64,000 nt of DNA from Perognathus longimembris pacificus (GCF_023159225.1 NC_063162.1:86147438-86211437), one strand, 5' to 3'; numbered from the stretch's first letter, positions 1 through 10,234 are shown. Notes: generated by a model not told the origin, from the letters alone. Numbers and translations are program-made.

Positions 1-103
1 CTAAAATAAGGGGGTCACCTCACTTTGGAGTGAGCTGCCAAAATAACATCAACGCTATCCAGGGTAGTAAGGAAAGAAGGCAAAAAGAAAATTATAACAA
101 TAT

Positions 104-1717
104 TCAGTCTAACTTTCTTTTCTTGAGGCGAAGGCGAAGCGGCTGAGTTGGGTGCTTGGAGACCTCCCATGTTCCATCACGGTAGTTGTCATCCAGGGCA
201 AAGGGGTCAGCTGGCCTGGCGTGGGAGCAATGGACCCAAGTGGTGACGCCATCTACCTTAAGGGCGGTGGGAGTAGTCAGTAGCACCACGTAGGGTCCCT
301 TCCATCGTGGTTCTAAGGATTTGGGGTTATGCCTCCGGACGAACACCCAATCTCCTGGCCTGAATAAATGGGGGGTAGGGACAGAAGCAGAATCATATAA
401 TGCCTTGAGTTGGGGCCACATTTTCTTGTGCACGAGCTGCAAATAATCAAGTTTACACAAAAATTCAGTATCATCCAAATCAGCGAGCAATTCAGTCTGA
501 AGGCTAGGGATAATGGGCGGAGGGTACCCATACATTATTTCAAAAGGAGTAAAGCCAAGTTGATAGGGAGAATTTCTTACCCTAAGTAGAGCAAAAGGAA
601 GGAGTGACACCCAGTCTGCACCAGTCTCTAAGGCCAATTTAGTTAAGGTCTCTTTTAGAGTCCAATTCATTCTCTCTACCTGTCCTGAACTCTGGGGTCT
701 ACAAGCACAATGCAATTTCCAATCCGTCCCCAGTGCAGCGGCTATTCCCTGACTTACTTTTGAAACGAAAGCCGGTCCGTTGTCCGACCCAATGGTGGAT
801 GGGAAGCCATACCTGGGTAGGATTTCTTCCAGGATCTTCTTAGCTACTATATTCGCAGTTTCATGCTTTGTTGGATAGGCTTCCACCCATCCTGAAAAGG
901 TGTCTACAAAAACTAGCAAATATTTGTATCCAAATTTTCCAGGTTTGATTTTTGTGAAATCTACTTCCCAATACACGCCTGGCCTATCCCCACGGAGGCG
1001 AGCTCCTTTAGTAACTTGTTGATTGGGGGCATTGGTAAGCTGACAGGCCTTGCAATTTTTAACAATATTTTCAATAAGTTGATCTCCTTGTCTAATTTTT
1101 ACTTTGGAATGTCGGAGCAAGTCCTGCATTCTTCGGGTTCCCATGTGAGAAGCTCGGTGGATTCTTTTAAGGATCCCCTTACCCAGCCTTTGTGGCAAGA
1201 TAAGTTTCCCTTCACCAGTTTTCCACCAGTCATCGTTTCCTTCTCTGTCCAGGGTTTTGTGGGTCATGGGAATTTTTTTTATCCACTCCAAGTCTTCCTG
1301 GGAATACTGGGGTACAGGAGGCAAAGCTCGTGGTCCTGGGTCTACTAGAGTCAATACTTCTGCTCTGGGCTGGAGGGCTGCTTCCTTAGCTGCCTGGTCA
1401 GCCAGATTATTCCCTCTAGTCACCGAATCAACTCCCTTTTGATGACTCGGGCAATGCATAATGGCAATCTTTGCTGGTTCCCATAGGGCCCGGATGAGGC
1501 TTAAAATCTCCTGTCTGTTTTTAATGGCCTTTCCTTCAGCTGTCAGTAGCCCCCTTTCTTGGTAAATGGCTCCATGGATGTGTACAGTGGCAAAAGCGTA
1601 CCGGCTGTCCGTATAGATATTTAGTCTCATTCCTTTTCCCATCTGTAAAGCTTTTGTTAGTGCCACTAGTTCTGCTCTTTGTGCAGAAGTCCCCTGAGGG
1701 AGTGCCTCTGCCCACAA
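104..1717 (-). pseudogene. ERV pol: RNase H C-part and intact integrase
   Basis: An open frame of 537 codons. Residues 1-115 are the C-terminal part of RNase H (E16, D37 in TDSRYAFA, D107 in NNLADQAA are catalytic-type acidic residues). Integrase follows: zinc-binding H187, H191, C222, C225, then catalytic D253 (WEVDFT), D312 (GSDNG) and E348 (GQVE), with exactly 35 residues between the last two. The basic C-terminus ends in KKRKLD. The first RNase H aspartate is missing because the frame breaks upstream. The methionine at 1717 is only the first in-frame ATG, not a real start; in life this would be cleaved from Gag-Pol. No splice or env frame follows before the window edge. Confidence 0.9.
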
Positions 1718-1852
1718 TATCTCAGTGTCCGTAGTAACCGCCGCACCCGCATACCTTTTTCCATCTTGAATGAAGCTGCTGCCATCGGAGAACCAGGTGT
1801 GCTCAGCATGTTATAGCGGCAAATCCAGCAAGTCTGGCCGGAGGCTATGTGT

Positions 1853-3052
1853 TTAGGCCAGTATCTGGTCACAATCATGCAGGGGCGCTTCCAGATCCGG
1901 ATCCGGCAGCAGAGTTGCTGGGTTTAATGCTGTTGGTACACAGAAGCTGATACGTGCCAGGTTAAGTAACAACGTTTGGTAATGGACCATGCGGGCATTG
2001 CTCATCCATCGGTCAGGTGGTTGTTTTAGCACCCCCTCTAGAGCATGTGGAGTGGCTACAGTCAAATTCTGTCCCAGAGTCAACTTATCTGCATCTTTTA
2101 CCAAGAGGGCTACTGCAGCTATTATTCTTAAGCACGGAGGCCACCCAGCGGCGACAGGATCCAATTTCTTTGACAAATAGGCGACCGGTCGTCTCCAGGG
2201 CCCAATTGGCTGGGTGAGCACCCCTTTTGCTATTCCTTTCTTTTCGGCCACAAACAATGTGAATGGTTTATTCACGTCAGGTAGGCCTAAGGCTGGGGCT
2301 TCTAGAAGGCTTTTACGTGCATCTGACAGCCAACGCTTGCCCTCTTTTAATATGAAGCCCAGATAGGTGACTTCAGGTTTACAAATTTGTGCCTTTTTAG
2401 TGGAGGCCCTAAAGCCCAAATTGCCAAGAGTCTTTAAGAGCCTAGCTGTTCCCTTTAAACAACTATCCTTGTCTGGAGCAGCTATTAACAAATCATCTAC
2501 ATATTGCAATAGACTTATTTCAGTATTTTGGGAGCGGTACTCACTTAGGTCTTCATGTAACGCCTCATCAAAGATTGTAGGCGAATTCTTAAATCCTTGA
2601 GGCAGCCTGGTCCAGGTCAATTGACCGCTTATCCCGATTTCAGGATCGTGCCAAGTAAATGCAAAGTAGCTTTGGCTCTGTGAGGCTAAGGGCAGGCTAA
2701 AGAAAGCATCCTTTAGATCCAACACAGTATACCACACATGGCTCGGTGACAGGGAGCTCAGCAGGGTATATGGGTTTGGGACTGTTGGATGAATGTCCAT
2801 TACTCTCTTGTTAACTTCTCTCAAGTTTTGCACTGGTCTATAATCATTGGAATTAGACTTTTTTATAGGCAACAATGGAGTATTCCAGGATGACTGGGTG
2901 GGCTTCAGAACTCCTAAATCTAACAATTTTCTGATGTGAGGAGTGATCCCTTTCTTTGCTTCTAGTGACATAGGGTACTGGCAAACTCTTACTGGGTCAG
3001 CTCCAGCTTTAAGTTCCACAAAAATTGGAGGACGATGTTTTGCCAGTCCCAT
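1853..3052 (-). pseudogene. ERV pol: reverse transcriptase, internally deleted
   Basis: A 399-codon frame with gammaretroviral RT signatures: fingers/palm motifs [16 protein letters not shown] and [10 protein letters not shown], then the catalytic YVDD at residues 184-187 (about 2492-2503). After a KRWLSDARK motif (about 2320-2345) the sequence jumps to APALGLPD, so part of the thumb/connection region has been lost in frame. The frame ends at 1853 before RNase H, which is in a different frame from 1717 down. The beginning overlaps the end of the gag frame because a deletion fuses capsid to RT; NC and protease are absent. Not functional as it stands. Confidence 0.9.
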
Positions 3053-4116
3053 TCACTTTCTCCCTGTCTGATATCATAAACTTTGGCCATATTTGTAGGT
3101 CGGCGAGCCGCCGCCTTGAGACCTGCCAGCAGAGCCTGGCGATAGACAAGGAGTCGCTCCCTACCTTCAGCCGTATTGTAGTCCCATGCTGGTCGGGTCT
3201 GGGGAAAATAGGTATCAATCAAGGCAGGATCCGTGATGGGTGCTCCGTTGGGGCCAGGGATAAGTCTCCGGGCCGCTTCTTGAATACGACCTCTCTCCTC
3301 ATTGGTGAAAAGTACCTGTAAAAGCTGGCTACAATCATCCCAAGTGGGCTGGTGAGTGAAAAGTATAGTTTCAAACAAGCGAATTAAGTCCCGAGGTTTC
3401 TCAGAAAAGGGGGCATTTTGGGCACGCCAATTGTAAAGATCACTAGTAGCAAATGGCCAGTATTGGAATTGTTGTCGACCGTCCGCATCCACAGGACTTA
3501 TAGGGCGTAGGGGAAGGGCAGTAGATTTGTGAAGAGATGTAATTCTTTGGTGCCGGCGAGTTGATTGAGCGGGGCCCTCCGGGGCAGAGGGCACAGCTGA
3601 AACATCTTCCTCAGAGTCCTCCTCTTGGAGAGTTAACTGGGGTGGGGCGTATGGAGGGGGAAGCATTTCCTCCTCTGTGCTTCCTCCCTGGAGGACAGGT
3701 GGATATAATTTCTTTTCTCCCCTCTTAGGTTCTCTCTTGTCACCCCGTGTTTGAGTGAATATTGGGGTAGGGGAAGGAGTGGAGGAGGGAGTTGTTAAGA
3801 AAGGCCGAACCCAAGCTGGAGTGTGCCTGTCAACTAGTTCTTTCCAGGTGTCTATATAAGGAATCTGGTCTATATAGCCTGAACGAGGGGCTTCGATTAG
3901 GCTTTGTAAGGTACTGATCTTAATGATGTCAAAGCTTCCCTCAGGTGGCCAATTAACTCTCTCAAGGGTGGGCCATTCTGACTTGCACAGGGTAATCCAC
4001 TTTTCCTCCTTAAGGGCCACACCTCGGTTCTGAGCTATCTCCTTGATCTCCTTCCAGTGAACTAGAGTCAAATCTAGGGGGCTAGATGGAGGACCCCAAG
4101 ATAGAACATTACCCAT
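2989..4116 (-). pseudogene. ERV gag (matrix-p12-capsid), 3' truncated
   Basis: The ATG at 4114-4116 starts MGN, giving a glycine-2 myristoylation signal, followed by a matrix motif of the form LTLVHWKEIKEIAQN. A proline-rich p12-like stretch follows, then capsid with PFSEKPRDLIRLFE and the start of the major homology region (IRQGESE). There the sequence switches into the RT reading region, so the rest of capsid, nucleocapsid (no CCHC box) and protease are missing. Provirus 3 starts Gag with the same pattern (MGNVPST), which supports this start. The frame also stays open upstream of this ATG (see the next entry). Confidence 0.88.
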
Positions 4117-4440
4117 AGCTCTGATCAGATGTTTAGTCCAAAAGGCTACAAAAGAAAAGAAACCAAAACAATTAATACAGAAGGAAAAAAACATAGGCAA
4201 AATCAAGAACAAGAAAAACTGGAGATTTCCCAAGTTGGCCCACACATCCCCCTGCAAGGATGCAGAAAGAGTGAATTCAAGTTGAAAGCGGGGCTCCAGA
4301 GATCCCCCTTTAAGGGTGAGGAGTCTGGGACATCCCCCGGTCTCACCAGGATTGTCAAGTAAGTACATCTGCTTCGACAACCCCTTCAAGAAATAAGCAA
4401 AAGCAAGACAAACAAACAGGCACATTACAGGACAAGACAA
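4117..4440 (-). other. In-frame upstream leader with hydrophobic segment (glyco-Gag-like)
   Basis: 108 codons upstream of the Gag ATG are open and in frame, from an ATG at 4440. They contain two hydrophobic stretches: near the start (CLFVCLAFAYFL) and a longer one of about 27 residues ending about 8 residues before the Gag methionine (FFLFLILPMFF then CINCFGFFSFVAFW). Gammaretroviruses such as MLV make a glycosylated Gag from an upstream start, with a signal-anchor before matrix. This segment has that architecture. Function is inference; no expression evidence is available. Confidence 0.5.
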
Positions 4441-4456
4441 ATGAACAGGGCTGTTT

Positions 4457-4462
4457 TCTTAC
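4457..4462 (-). promoter_or_regulatory. Leader 5' splice site in provirus 1
   Basis: Reads GAAG then GTAAGA on the minus strand, a consensus donor about 55 nt downstream of the LTR. The same motif is present in the leaders of proviruses 2 and 3. In gammaretroviruses such a donor makes spliced env RNA, yet no env is visible in this family. Confidence 0.5.
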
Positions 4463-4496
4463 CTTCGGAGTCTGGGATCTCGGGGTCTCTGGGGCT

Positions 4497-4514
4497 ATCC
4501 CGGACGAGCCCCCA
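4497..4514 (-). promoter_or_regulatory. Primer binding site, tRNA-Pro type
   Basis: Reads TGGGGGCTCGTCCGGGAT, the standard proline tRNA primer site, two bases after the LTR. The other two proviruses differ at two positions here. Confidence 0.9.
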
Positions 4515-4516
4515 AA

Positions 4517-4824
4517 TGTTGTGCCAAGTTGCAAGACCACCCCCAAGAAGACCACCGAGATTCAGACACTCCAAAATGCAAAAGCAAGGCAAGGGTTTAT
4601 TTAATGAGCTGCCAACTCGGGCCTCGTCCTACCCACCGACGCAGCGGAGGTTAGGAGGAAGCCCCGAGCTGTGATTACACAGGGCTTATAAAGGCAAAGA
4701 ACAAGGTTACAACAATCAGCTGTGCAAGCAAGATTAGAACACAGGTACAAATCTGATTGGCTCAGGGTTCGATTCTAAAATGGGGTTCATGTGGTGGGGC
4801 CTAACTTCAAAGTCTGGCACCTCA
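4517..4824 (-). mobile_element. 5' LTR of provirus 1 (308 bp)
   Basis: On the minus strand it starts TGAGGTGCCA and ends TGGCACAACA, an imperfect inverted repeat with TG..CA ends. It contains a TATA-like TTTATAAG (plus strand about 4686-4693) and downstream an ATTAAATAAA poly(A) signal. It differs from the LTRs of provirus 2 at only a few positions. Confidence 0.9.
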
Positions 4825-4995
4825 GTATACATGAGGCCCTGGGTTCGATTCCCCAGCACCACATATACAGAAAACGGCCAGGAGTGGCACTGTGGCTCAA
4901 GTGACAGAGTGCTAGCCTTGAGCAAAAAGAAGCCAGGGACAGTGCTCAGGCCCTGAGTCCAAGGCCCAGGACTGGCAAAAAAAAAAAAAAAATTC
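4825..4995 (+). repeat. ID-dimer SINE, 3' part, interrupted by provirus 1
   Basis: Starts abruptly at GTATACATGAGG inside the left ID unit, continues through the right unit and ends in an A tail of about 15. The 5' part should lie to the left of the provirus, outside the window. Confidence 0.85.
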
Positions 4996-5149
4996 TCTAA
5001 TTTGTGGGTGAAAAATTTGGCATCTTAATGCATAGGCTGTTTGCACTGTCATCAAGCTATCTGGTTTAGCCAAAAGGCACTGGGAACTAGAAATTATTTC
5101 TATAATAGGGAGGTCAGATCTGTCCAGTGCCATCATTAACTGTGGAAGG

Positions 5150-5732
5150 GTGTCAGATTGACTCCAGGTCAGATTAGAGCAGAAGCCAACTCCATCTTCA
5201 CTAAGATCTTCCCCACCCCATCCAGAGAATTTCCCCTTCGCTGTGATAAGATTGTGTAAACTGCTTGACCACCTGAGTTGTGGAACATTCAAGGAACATT
5301 CAAGGTTAAACCTGTGCCCTCCAATGAGTAGGCGTATCCACCTGCATCATGTGAGCCCCGCCAAATCCATGCACCAATTCTAACTAGAATGATAGGTTGG
5401 TTCAAACAGATACTGTGAGACAGACTGTAACCCCATTGGCCACCTGCGTGTGACCTGGCATGCTCTGTAAGTGTTGTAACCTCATTGGCCACCTGTGTGT
5501 GGCAGGCTTGACCATGTGGTGTTTGCCTTTATAACCCAGCCCTGAGTGTGGCCCGGGGCGGGCTAGCCTGCTTTTTACTGTTGTGGTTCCAGCGCTGAGT
5601 CTGGGCTGTGACCCTGGCCGGTCAGTATACTTTTTACTTCCCCAATAAATCCAGCTTTTTACTTGAGACTGTCTGAGTTGTGGACTCTTGGAGGGATGGG
5701 GGATTTCCCTAACCCTAGGATTCCCCATTACA
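5150..5732 (+). mobile_element. Class I LTR, plus orientation
   Basis: Contains two copies of a CCAAT-bearing motif (GTAACCYCATTGGCCACCTG, about 5427 and 5477), a TATA-like TTTATAACC (about 5529), AATAAA at about 5644 and a CCCCATTACA end. Its 3' part (CCCCAATAAA, GAGACTG, GTGGACTCTTGGAGGGATGG) matches the LTR at 9010-9358, so the two are related subfamilies. The 5' end is uncertain; no target duplication was found. Confidence 0.65.
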
Positions 5733-5776
5733 ATTTCCACTGCTAACTTGACTTCTGTGCTGTTTGCAATTTGGAT

Positions 5777-6193
5777 TGAAGAGTTAAAGTAAACCCCATT
5801 TTCAGGCAGCCCCCGTTTTGTTGTCTGTTTAAATTTTGAGTAACCCAGGCCACCAATTAGCCCGGCTAGCAGGACAAGCTTATTAGGGCCCAGCCGGTCA
5901 GGATACTGCCTGCTTAACTCTAACCGCCCCAGAATGCCTCGAGCCCTGAGCCAATCAGATTTGTACCTGTATCCTAATCTTGCTTGAACACCTGATTGCT
6001 GTAACTTGTTTTTTTTTGTCTTTATAAGCCCTGTGAAATCTCAGCTCAGGGCCTTCCTCCTAACCTCCGCTGTGTCGGTGGGTAGGACAAGGCCCTATCT
6101 GCAGCTCGCCTGAATAAAGCCTTGCTTTTGCATTTTGGAATGTCTGGTTCTCGGTGTTCTTCTTGGTGGTCTTCTCGAGACTTGGGCATAACA
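5777..6193 (+). mobile_element. Solo LTR related to the provirus family
   Basis: Shares with the provirus LTRs the segments CAATCAGATTTGTACCTGT, a TATA-like TTTATAAGCCC, CCTAACCTCCGC, GAATAAAGCCTTGCTTTTGC and the end region, but in plus orientation and diverged, ending GGGCATAACA. A perfect 4-bp target duplication GGAT lies at 5773-5776 and 6194-6197, as expected for this class. No internal sequence is attached, so it is a recombined solo LTR. Confidence 0.72.
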
Positions 6194-6363
6194 GGATGTA
6201 TTGAAAAGGTGAAGACGCTAAGTCCGGATTCTTGTGATTGTAATTCTGGTATTTGTAATTCTTGCATCAAAGAACATCATTTGAGTTTAGATGTTCTAGG
6301 CAGTAACTTAGACTGAAGAAAAAAATGGCTCTTTAAAAACAAGCAGTCTGAAGCAGTGGGTAC

Positions 6364-6682
6364 TGTTACGTTTTTAAAGTAGGTAGCCGGTAAAGGAGAA
6401 TGCCACGCGGTATTCAGGCAGGAAAGAAAGTTTATTACGGAACTGCTGGCCTGTGGCCAAGATGATCCATGGCCGGAGAGAAGGGAGAGAGAGAGAGAGC
6501 GACCCCCACCCAGCCCTGCTTTATTTAGGGCAGGGGCAAGGGGTGTGGCCAGGTGGATTAGGAGGTGACCTCAGGGAAAGGGGAGGTAACTGCCTCCAGG
6601 TCTGCTGGTTACCCAGGTAACTGGGTGGAGACTTAATGAGGTGGGGGCATCTGCATGTAGCCCTCAGGGAGAGGACCTAACA
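6364..6682 (-). mobile_element. Solo LTR, TGTTAGGT family
   Basis: On the minus strand it starts TGTTAGGTCC and ends ACGTAACA. A 5-bp duplication GGTAC flanks it (6359-6363 and 6683-6687). It contains TAAATAAAGC (TATA-like) and GTAATAAACTTTC (poly(A)-like). It is the same family as 25755-26069. It lies at the edge of the older ERV fragment that begins about 6740. Confidence 0.8.
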
Positions 6683-6739
6683 GGTACCTGGTACCTCTAG
6701 GCTTCAGAGATCTTCAAATGCAGGTGAAAGCCAAAGTGT

Positions 6740-8140
6740 GTTAGAGCAGAGGTTAGTAAAAAACTTCACAAATCAAGAATGCATTTCAGGCATGAAATTT
6801 GGAAATGTAATTGTCCTAAATGTTTCAAATTGAATAAGGGGAAAATTGGGCTACCAAAATGATTGTTTAATTGCTACTCCAGTTTGCCTTGCAGATTTTC
6901 TGTAAAAATTGCAGACAGGCCCACAGAGGACAGACGATTCCTACAAGTTTGTCAGATGTAACTTTGACCCTTAATAAGTCCCAGGTAAGAGCATGCTTAA
7001 AAACTACCGTGTGGACCACCTTGTTTTTGATTGGAGTAAAGTGGCCTTTTCTAAGACTCATTGATCTGAAATCTGGGGTTCTCAGCCAGCCTGGGCAGAC
7101 AAAGGTCCCTGTGAGAGTCTTCATCTCTAATCAGCCAGCAGAGTGCTGGGAACAGAGTTGTGAGCTGTGTTGAGGCTCAAAGTGGCAGAGTGCTAGCCTT
7201 GAGCTGAAGAGCCAAGGGACAGCACTCGGGCCCTGAGTTCAAAGTCCAGCGACTATAAAAGTGGAAAAGTCACTCCTAGGACAGAAGTGGTGGAGCATCC
7301 AGAGGCCATTGCTAGGATAGCAGAGATGGTGTCAGATCTTAAAGTAATGTGTGTTTGGCCCTTCAAAAGTTAATTGGAGGTGGGAGGTCCTAGAAGAATA
7401 GTTTGTAAGCATGCCTTGCTAATGCCCATGTCTGTCTACTTTGTAACTGGGCAGGAACTTGTCATCTATGATAGAGGGTAGTAAAGCTAAGTTTGTCAAA
7501 TGGGGTATAGTTTAAAATCCCAACCCCTGCATCTGATCAAAGCCCTAACTGAGTGAATTTTGAGCTGACATATCTGTTCAGGAAAGGAAGCTTGTGGACC
7601 TGAGATAGTGTCTTTATTGAGATCTGGCTAAGGCCTGCAAAGGTAATTTAGGCATTGTTAGGCTATGGGAGGTCAATTTCCCCAGCCAGTCAGGAAAATG
7701 CTTCTGTAAACCAGAGTGCTAAAAGACTACAGTGTTGTAGCCAAAGAAGAGGTCTGTGCAATTGTTAAGTTAACTGTTGTATGTAATTTCCAGTCTGGAG
7801 TAAAGCTCCTAATGGACAGACATCTGATCCTGCAGCCCCTTGGTAAAGTAGGCTGAGTGTAGGTTTCTGGCTAAGTAGGGCCAGCATCCATGAGTCAGCC
7901 TGTAGAAATTACAGAAAATGAATGGTCTTCACCCATCAGCTCCCCTTTAAGATCAAGGTACCAGAGTCATTTTTGGGGAAGATGAGGCAAGATAAACTAG
8001 AAGCATGCAAAACAGTGGTAACAAATACACAAGTGAAGACCTGTGCTTGTGAGAGATGGTTCTTTAACCAGTCTATGCAGGAAGTTGCAAGCAACCCAGC
8101 AGAAGGTGTGACATTCTAATGGAGCCACTGGGAGCCACTG
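6740..8140 (+). mobile_element. Older ERV internal fragment, opposite orientation
   Basis: The reverse complement of this stretch follows the non-coding block of proviruses 2 and 3 (10249-11076 and 20069-20940), for example GGAGCATCCAGAGGC at 7290 and GCATGCTTAAAAACTAC at 6993. From about 7780 it follows their 3' non-coding region up to the GGAGCCA motif near the polypurine tract. It includes the same embedded SINE-derived piece (about 7070-7262). It is much more diverged than the other copies, and integrase is not present between the two blocks. Confidence 0.75.
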
Positions 8141-8189
8141 CCTCTGCCCATTCCATATGTGTTGAGATCGAAGACGGCCTGAGAGACAT

Positions 8190-8280
8190 CTGGAGGAAAC
8201 TACATCTTCTCCCCGAGTACCTCTACCGTGGTGAAAGCAGATGGGACTGCATCACATGCAGCTGATTTCCTGCTGGAAGG
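8190..8280 (+). pseudogene. Possible decayed integrase C-terminal fragment
   Basis: One frame reads a stretch resembling the C-terminal SH3-like part of the provirus integrase (a GxY start, then STVVKADG aligned with PTALKVDG), followed by unrelated sequence. It is short and degraded. From here to about 8400 I see nothing else recognisable. Confidence 0.3.
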
Positions 8281-8403
8281 CTGCTTTGGATCTGCTGAAA
8301 CTAAGATTTTTGGGGGGACATTCTTTCTGTGGTGACCTTCCAACTCCTCTGAGTAGACTGGAGTTGAGTAGCTCTATTAAGAAAATTGGATAAAGCACAT
8401 GTG

Positions 8404-8608
8404 GCAGGCGAGAGAGTCACTCCCAGGCGATACCTGGAGTGGGAGATGGGTCCAGGCGTATTGGGGTGTGTCCAGATGGATTAGGGTGTGACCTCAGACA
8501 AGGGAGGGAGGTAACTGCCTCCAGGTGTGCTCGTTACCTAGGTAACTGGATGGAGATTTAAACAGGTGAGAGCACCTGCGTGGAGCCCTCCTGGGGGTGG
8601 ACCTCACA
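8404..8608 (-). mobile_element. Truncated LTR of the TGTTAGGT family
   Basis: Shares GGAGGTAACTGCCTCCAGGT, GTTACCTAGGTAACTGG and GGTGTGACCTCAG with 6364-6682, ending ACCTCACA. The poly(A) half is missing. Older than the other two copies. Confidence 0.65.
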
Positions 8609-8790
8609 GATATTACTGGCCAACCTTAAGCACTTAGACGCACAGGAAGCTGGATTGGCCCATGTGTTAATGTATTTACATGTGTAAAAAGAATTGAGGC
8701 CATAAAATTGATGACCCTACAGCATCCAGTCACACCCCCAATGTTAATGAAATAAGTCAAGTGTTTGACTAGGCTAAAAGACAAAGGAGG

Positions 8791-9003
8791 GGGGCTGGGG
8801 ATATAGCCTAGTGACAAGAGTGCCTGCCTCGGATACACGAGGACCTAGGTTCGATTCCCCAGCACCACATATACAGAAAACGGCCAGAAGCGGCGCTGTG
8901 GCTCAAGTGGCAGAGTGCTAGCCTTGAGTGGGAAGAAGCCAGGGACAGTGCTCAGGCCCGGAGTCCAAGGCCCAGGACTGGCCAAAAAAAAAAAAAGAAA
9001 AAG
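8791..9003 (+). repeat. ID-dimer SINE
   Basis: Full-length dimer: GGGGCTGGGGATATAGCC head, CAGCACCACATATACAG linker, right unit with GCTGTGGCTCAAGTGGCAG, and A tail. Flanked by AAAGGAGG on both sides, a likely target duplication. Confidence 0.88.
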
Positions 9004-9009
9004 GAGGGG

Positions 9010-9358
9010 TGTTGTAGGGGGTACAGCTGACTCCATCTTGACTAGGGAAACATGGTAGGAAATGTTGGGAGTAGATTAGATCAACTTGACCCCAAAATTT
9101 TGCTCTGTAAATGGCTTGCTTAGCTTGTTTGTTGCTTGTTCTACCCCCTGAATCAAGCCCCTACATCTGTGCTATGCTTTTACCTTTCTAAACCCCAATT
9201 TGAGGATGGCTCGGTCACAGTTTCAGCTCCCGAGTCTGTGCTGCCTCCCTGGCTGGTCAGTTCGCTTTATGCTTCCCCAATAAACCCATCTTTTTGCTTG
9301 AGACTGACTGGTGGACTCTTGGAGGGATGGGAAGCCCCCTCCTTTGAACCCCATAATA
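9010..9358 (+). mobile_element. Class I LTR, plus orientation
   Basis: Starts TGTTGTAGGGGG, contains CCCCAATAAACCC (poly(A) signal at about 9280) and ends near CCCCATAATA. It is homologous to the minus-strand solo LTR at 15792-16246. No clear target duplication was found. Provirus 2 begins 18 bp later. Confidence 0.72.
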
Positions 9359-9375
9359 CTATCTCCACCTCCCAC

Positions 9376-9683
9376 TGTTGTGCCAAGTTGCAAGACCACC
9401 CCCAAGAAGACCACCGAGATTCAGACACTCCGAAATGCAAAAGCAAGGCAAGGCTTTATTTAACGAGCTGCCAACTCGGGCCTCGTCCTACCCACCGACA
9501 CAGCGGAGGTTAGGAGGAAGCCCCGAGCTGTGATTACACAGGGCTTATAAAGGCAAAGAACAAGGTTACAACAATCAGCTGTGCAAGCAAGATTAGAACA
9601 CAGGTACAAATCTGATTGGCTCAGGGTTCGATTCTAAAATGGGGTTCACGTGGTGGGGCTTGACTTCAAAGTCTGGCACCTCA
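9376..9683 (-). mobile_element. 3' LTR of provirus 2
   Basis: 308 bp with TG..CA ends. Immediately to the right is the polypurine tract (AAAAAGGGGGAAA on the minus strand, about 9684-9696). Contains AATAAA (plus strand TTTATT at about 9454) and the TATA-like TTTATAAG. Confidence 0.92.
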
Positions 9684-10036
9684 TTTCCCCCTTTTTCTTT
9701 TTGGTACCTTGGGAGCCAATCATGGCTCCATTCTGTCCATTTCAATGGCTTGCATGTCTAGGGGATGATATAGAGGTAAGGCATGGGCCAGTAGGGCCAA
9801 AAGTAGTATCCGAAAATAACTCTGGTCCCTCAGTTTTAAAGGGGGGCTGATGGGTGAAGATCATCCATCTTCTGTAATTTCTTCAGGCTGACTCAGGGGC
9901 GTTGACCTTACCTAGCCAGGAACCTATAACCTTAGTCTACTTTACCAAGGGACTGCAGGATTCACCTCACTTTGGAGTGAGCTGCCACTAGCCAGGGTAG
10001 TAAGGAAAGAAGGCAAAAAGAAAATTATAACAATAT
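9684..10036 (-). other. 3' non-coding region of provirus 2
   Basis: From the polypurine tract to the integrase stop. It is shared with provirus 3 (18576-19200), and provirus 1 matches over its visible part (1-103). No env-like open frame is present in it. Confidence 0.75.
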
Positions 10037-10234
10037 TCAGTCTAACTTTCTTTTCTTGAGGCGAAGGCGAAGTGGCTGAGTTGGGTGCTTGGAGACCTCC
10101 CATGTTCCACCACGGTAGTTGTCATCCAGGGCAAAGGGGTCAGCTGGCCTGGTGTGGAAGCAATGAACCCATGTGGCGATGCCGTCCAGGGTCCCCTCCA
10201 CCATGGTTAATCTGTTGATTGGGGGCATTGGCAA
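10037..10234 (-). pseudogene. Integrase C-terminal remnant in provirus 2
   Basis: Encodes only the last part of integrase (HTRPADPFALDD to the KKRKLD end), matching provirus 1. Upstream it joins, after a deletion near 10207, a few bases of the zinc-finger region and then the non-coding block. Confidence 0.82.

Larger units (their letters stand above)
1..4824 (-). mobile_element. Gammaretrovirus-like provirus 1 (3' end off window)
   Basis: A class I ERV reads right to left: 5' LTR (4517-4824), proline-type primer site, leader, gag, RT, RNase H, integrase, then non-coding sequence running off the left edge. Order and motifs (MGN Gag start, YVDD, HHCC, D,D-35-E) are those of gammaretroviruses. 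It is defective: Gag capsid is joined directly to the start of RT, RT has a second internal deletion, and the frame is lost between RT and RNase H. Integrase is open throughout. The 5' LTR landed inside an ID-dimer SINE whose 3' part follows from 4825. The 3' LTR and the left target duplication are outside the window. Confidence 0.93.

Noticed and set aside
104..1717. Integrase frame as a domesticated host gene
   Set aside because: It lies in a provirus with a recognisable LTR, has no separate promoter or start, and its frame break from RT looks like ordinary decay. Only evidence of conservation in other species would revive the idea.
8791..8870. tRNA-like sequence with A- and B-box resemblance in SINE heads
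   Set aside because: It is the tRNA-derived head of the ID SINE, repeated many times, without a proper cloverleaf or tRNA ends.
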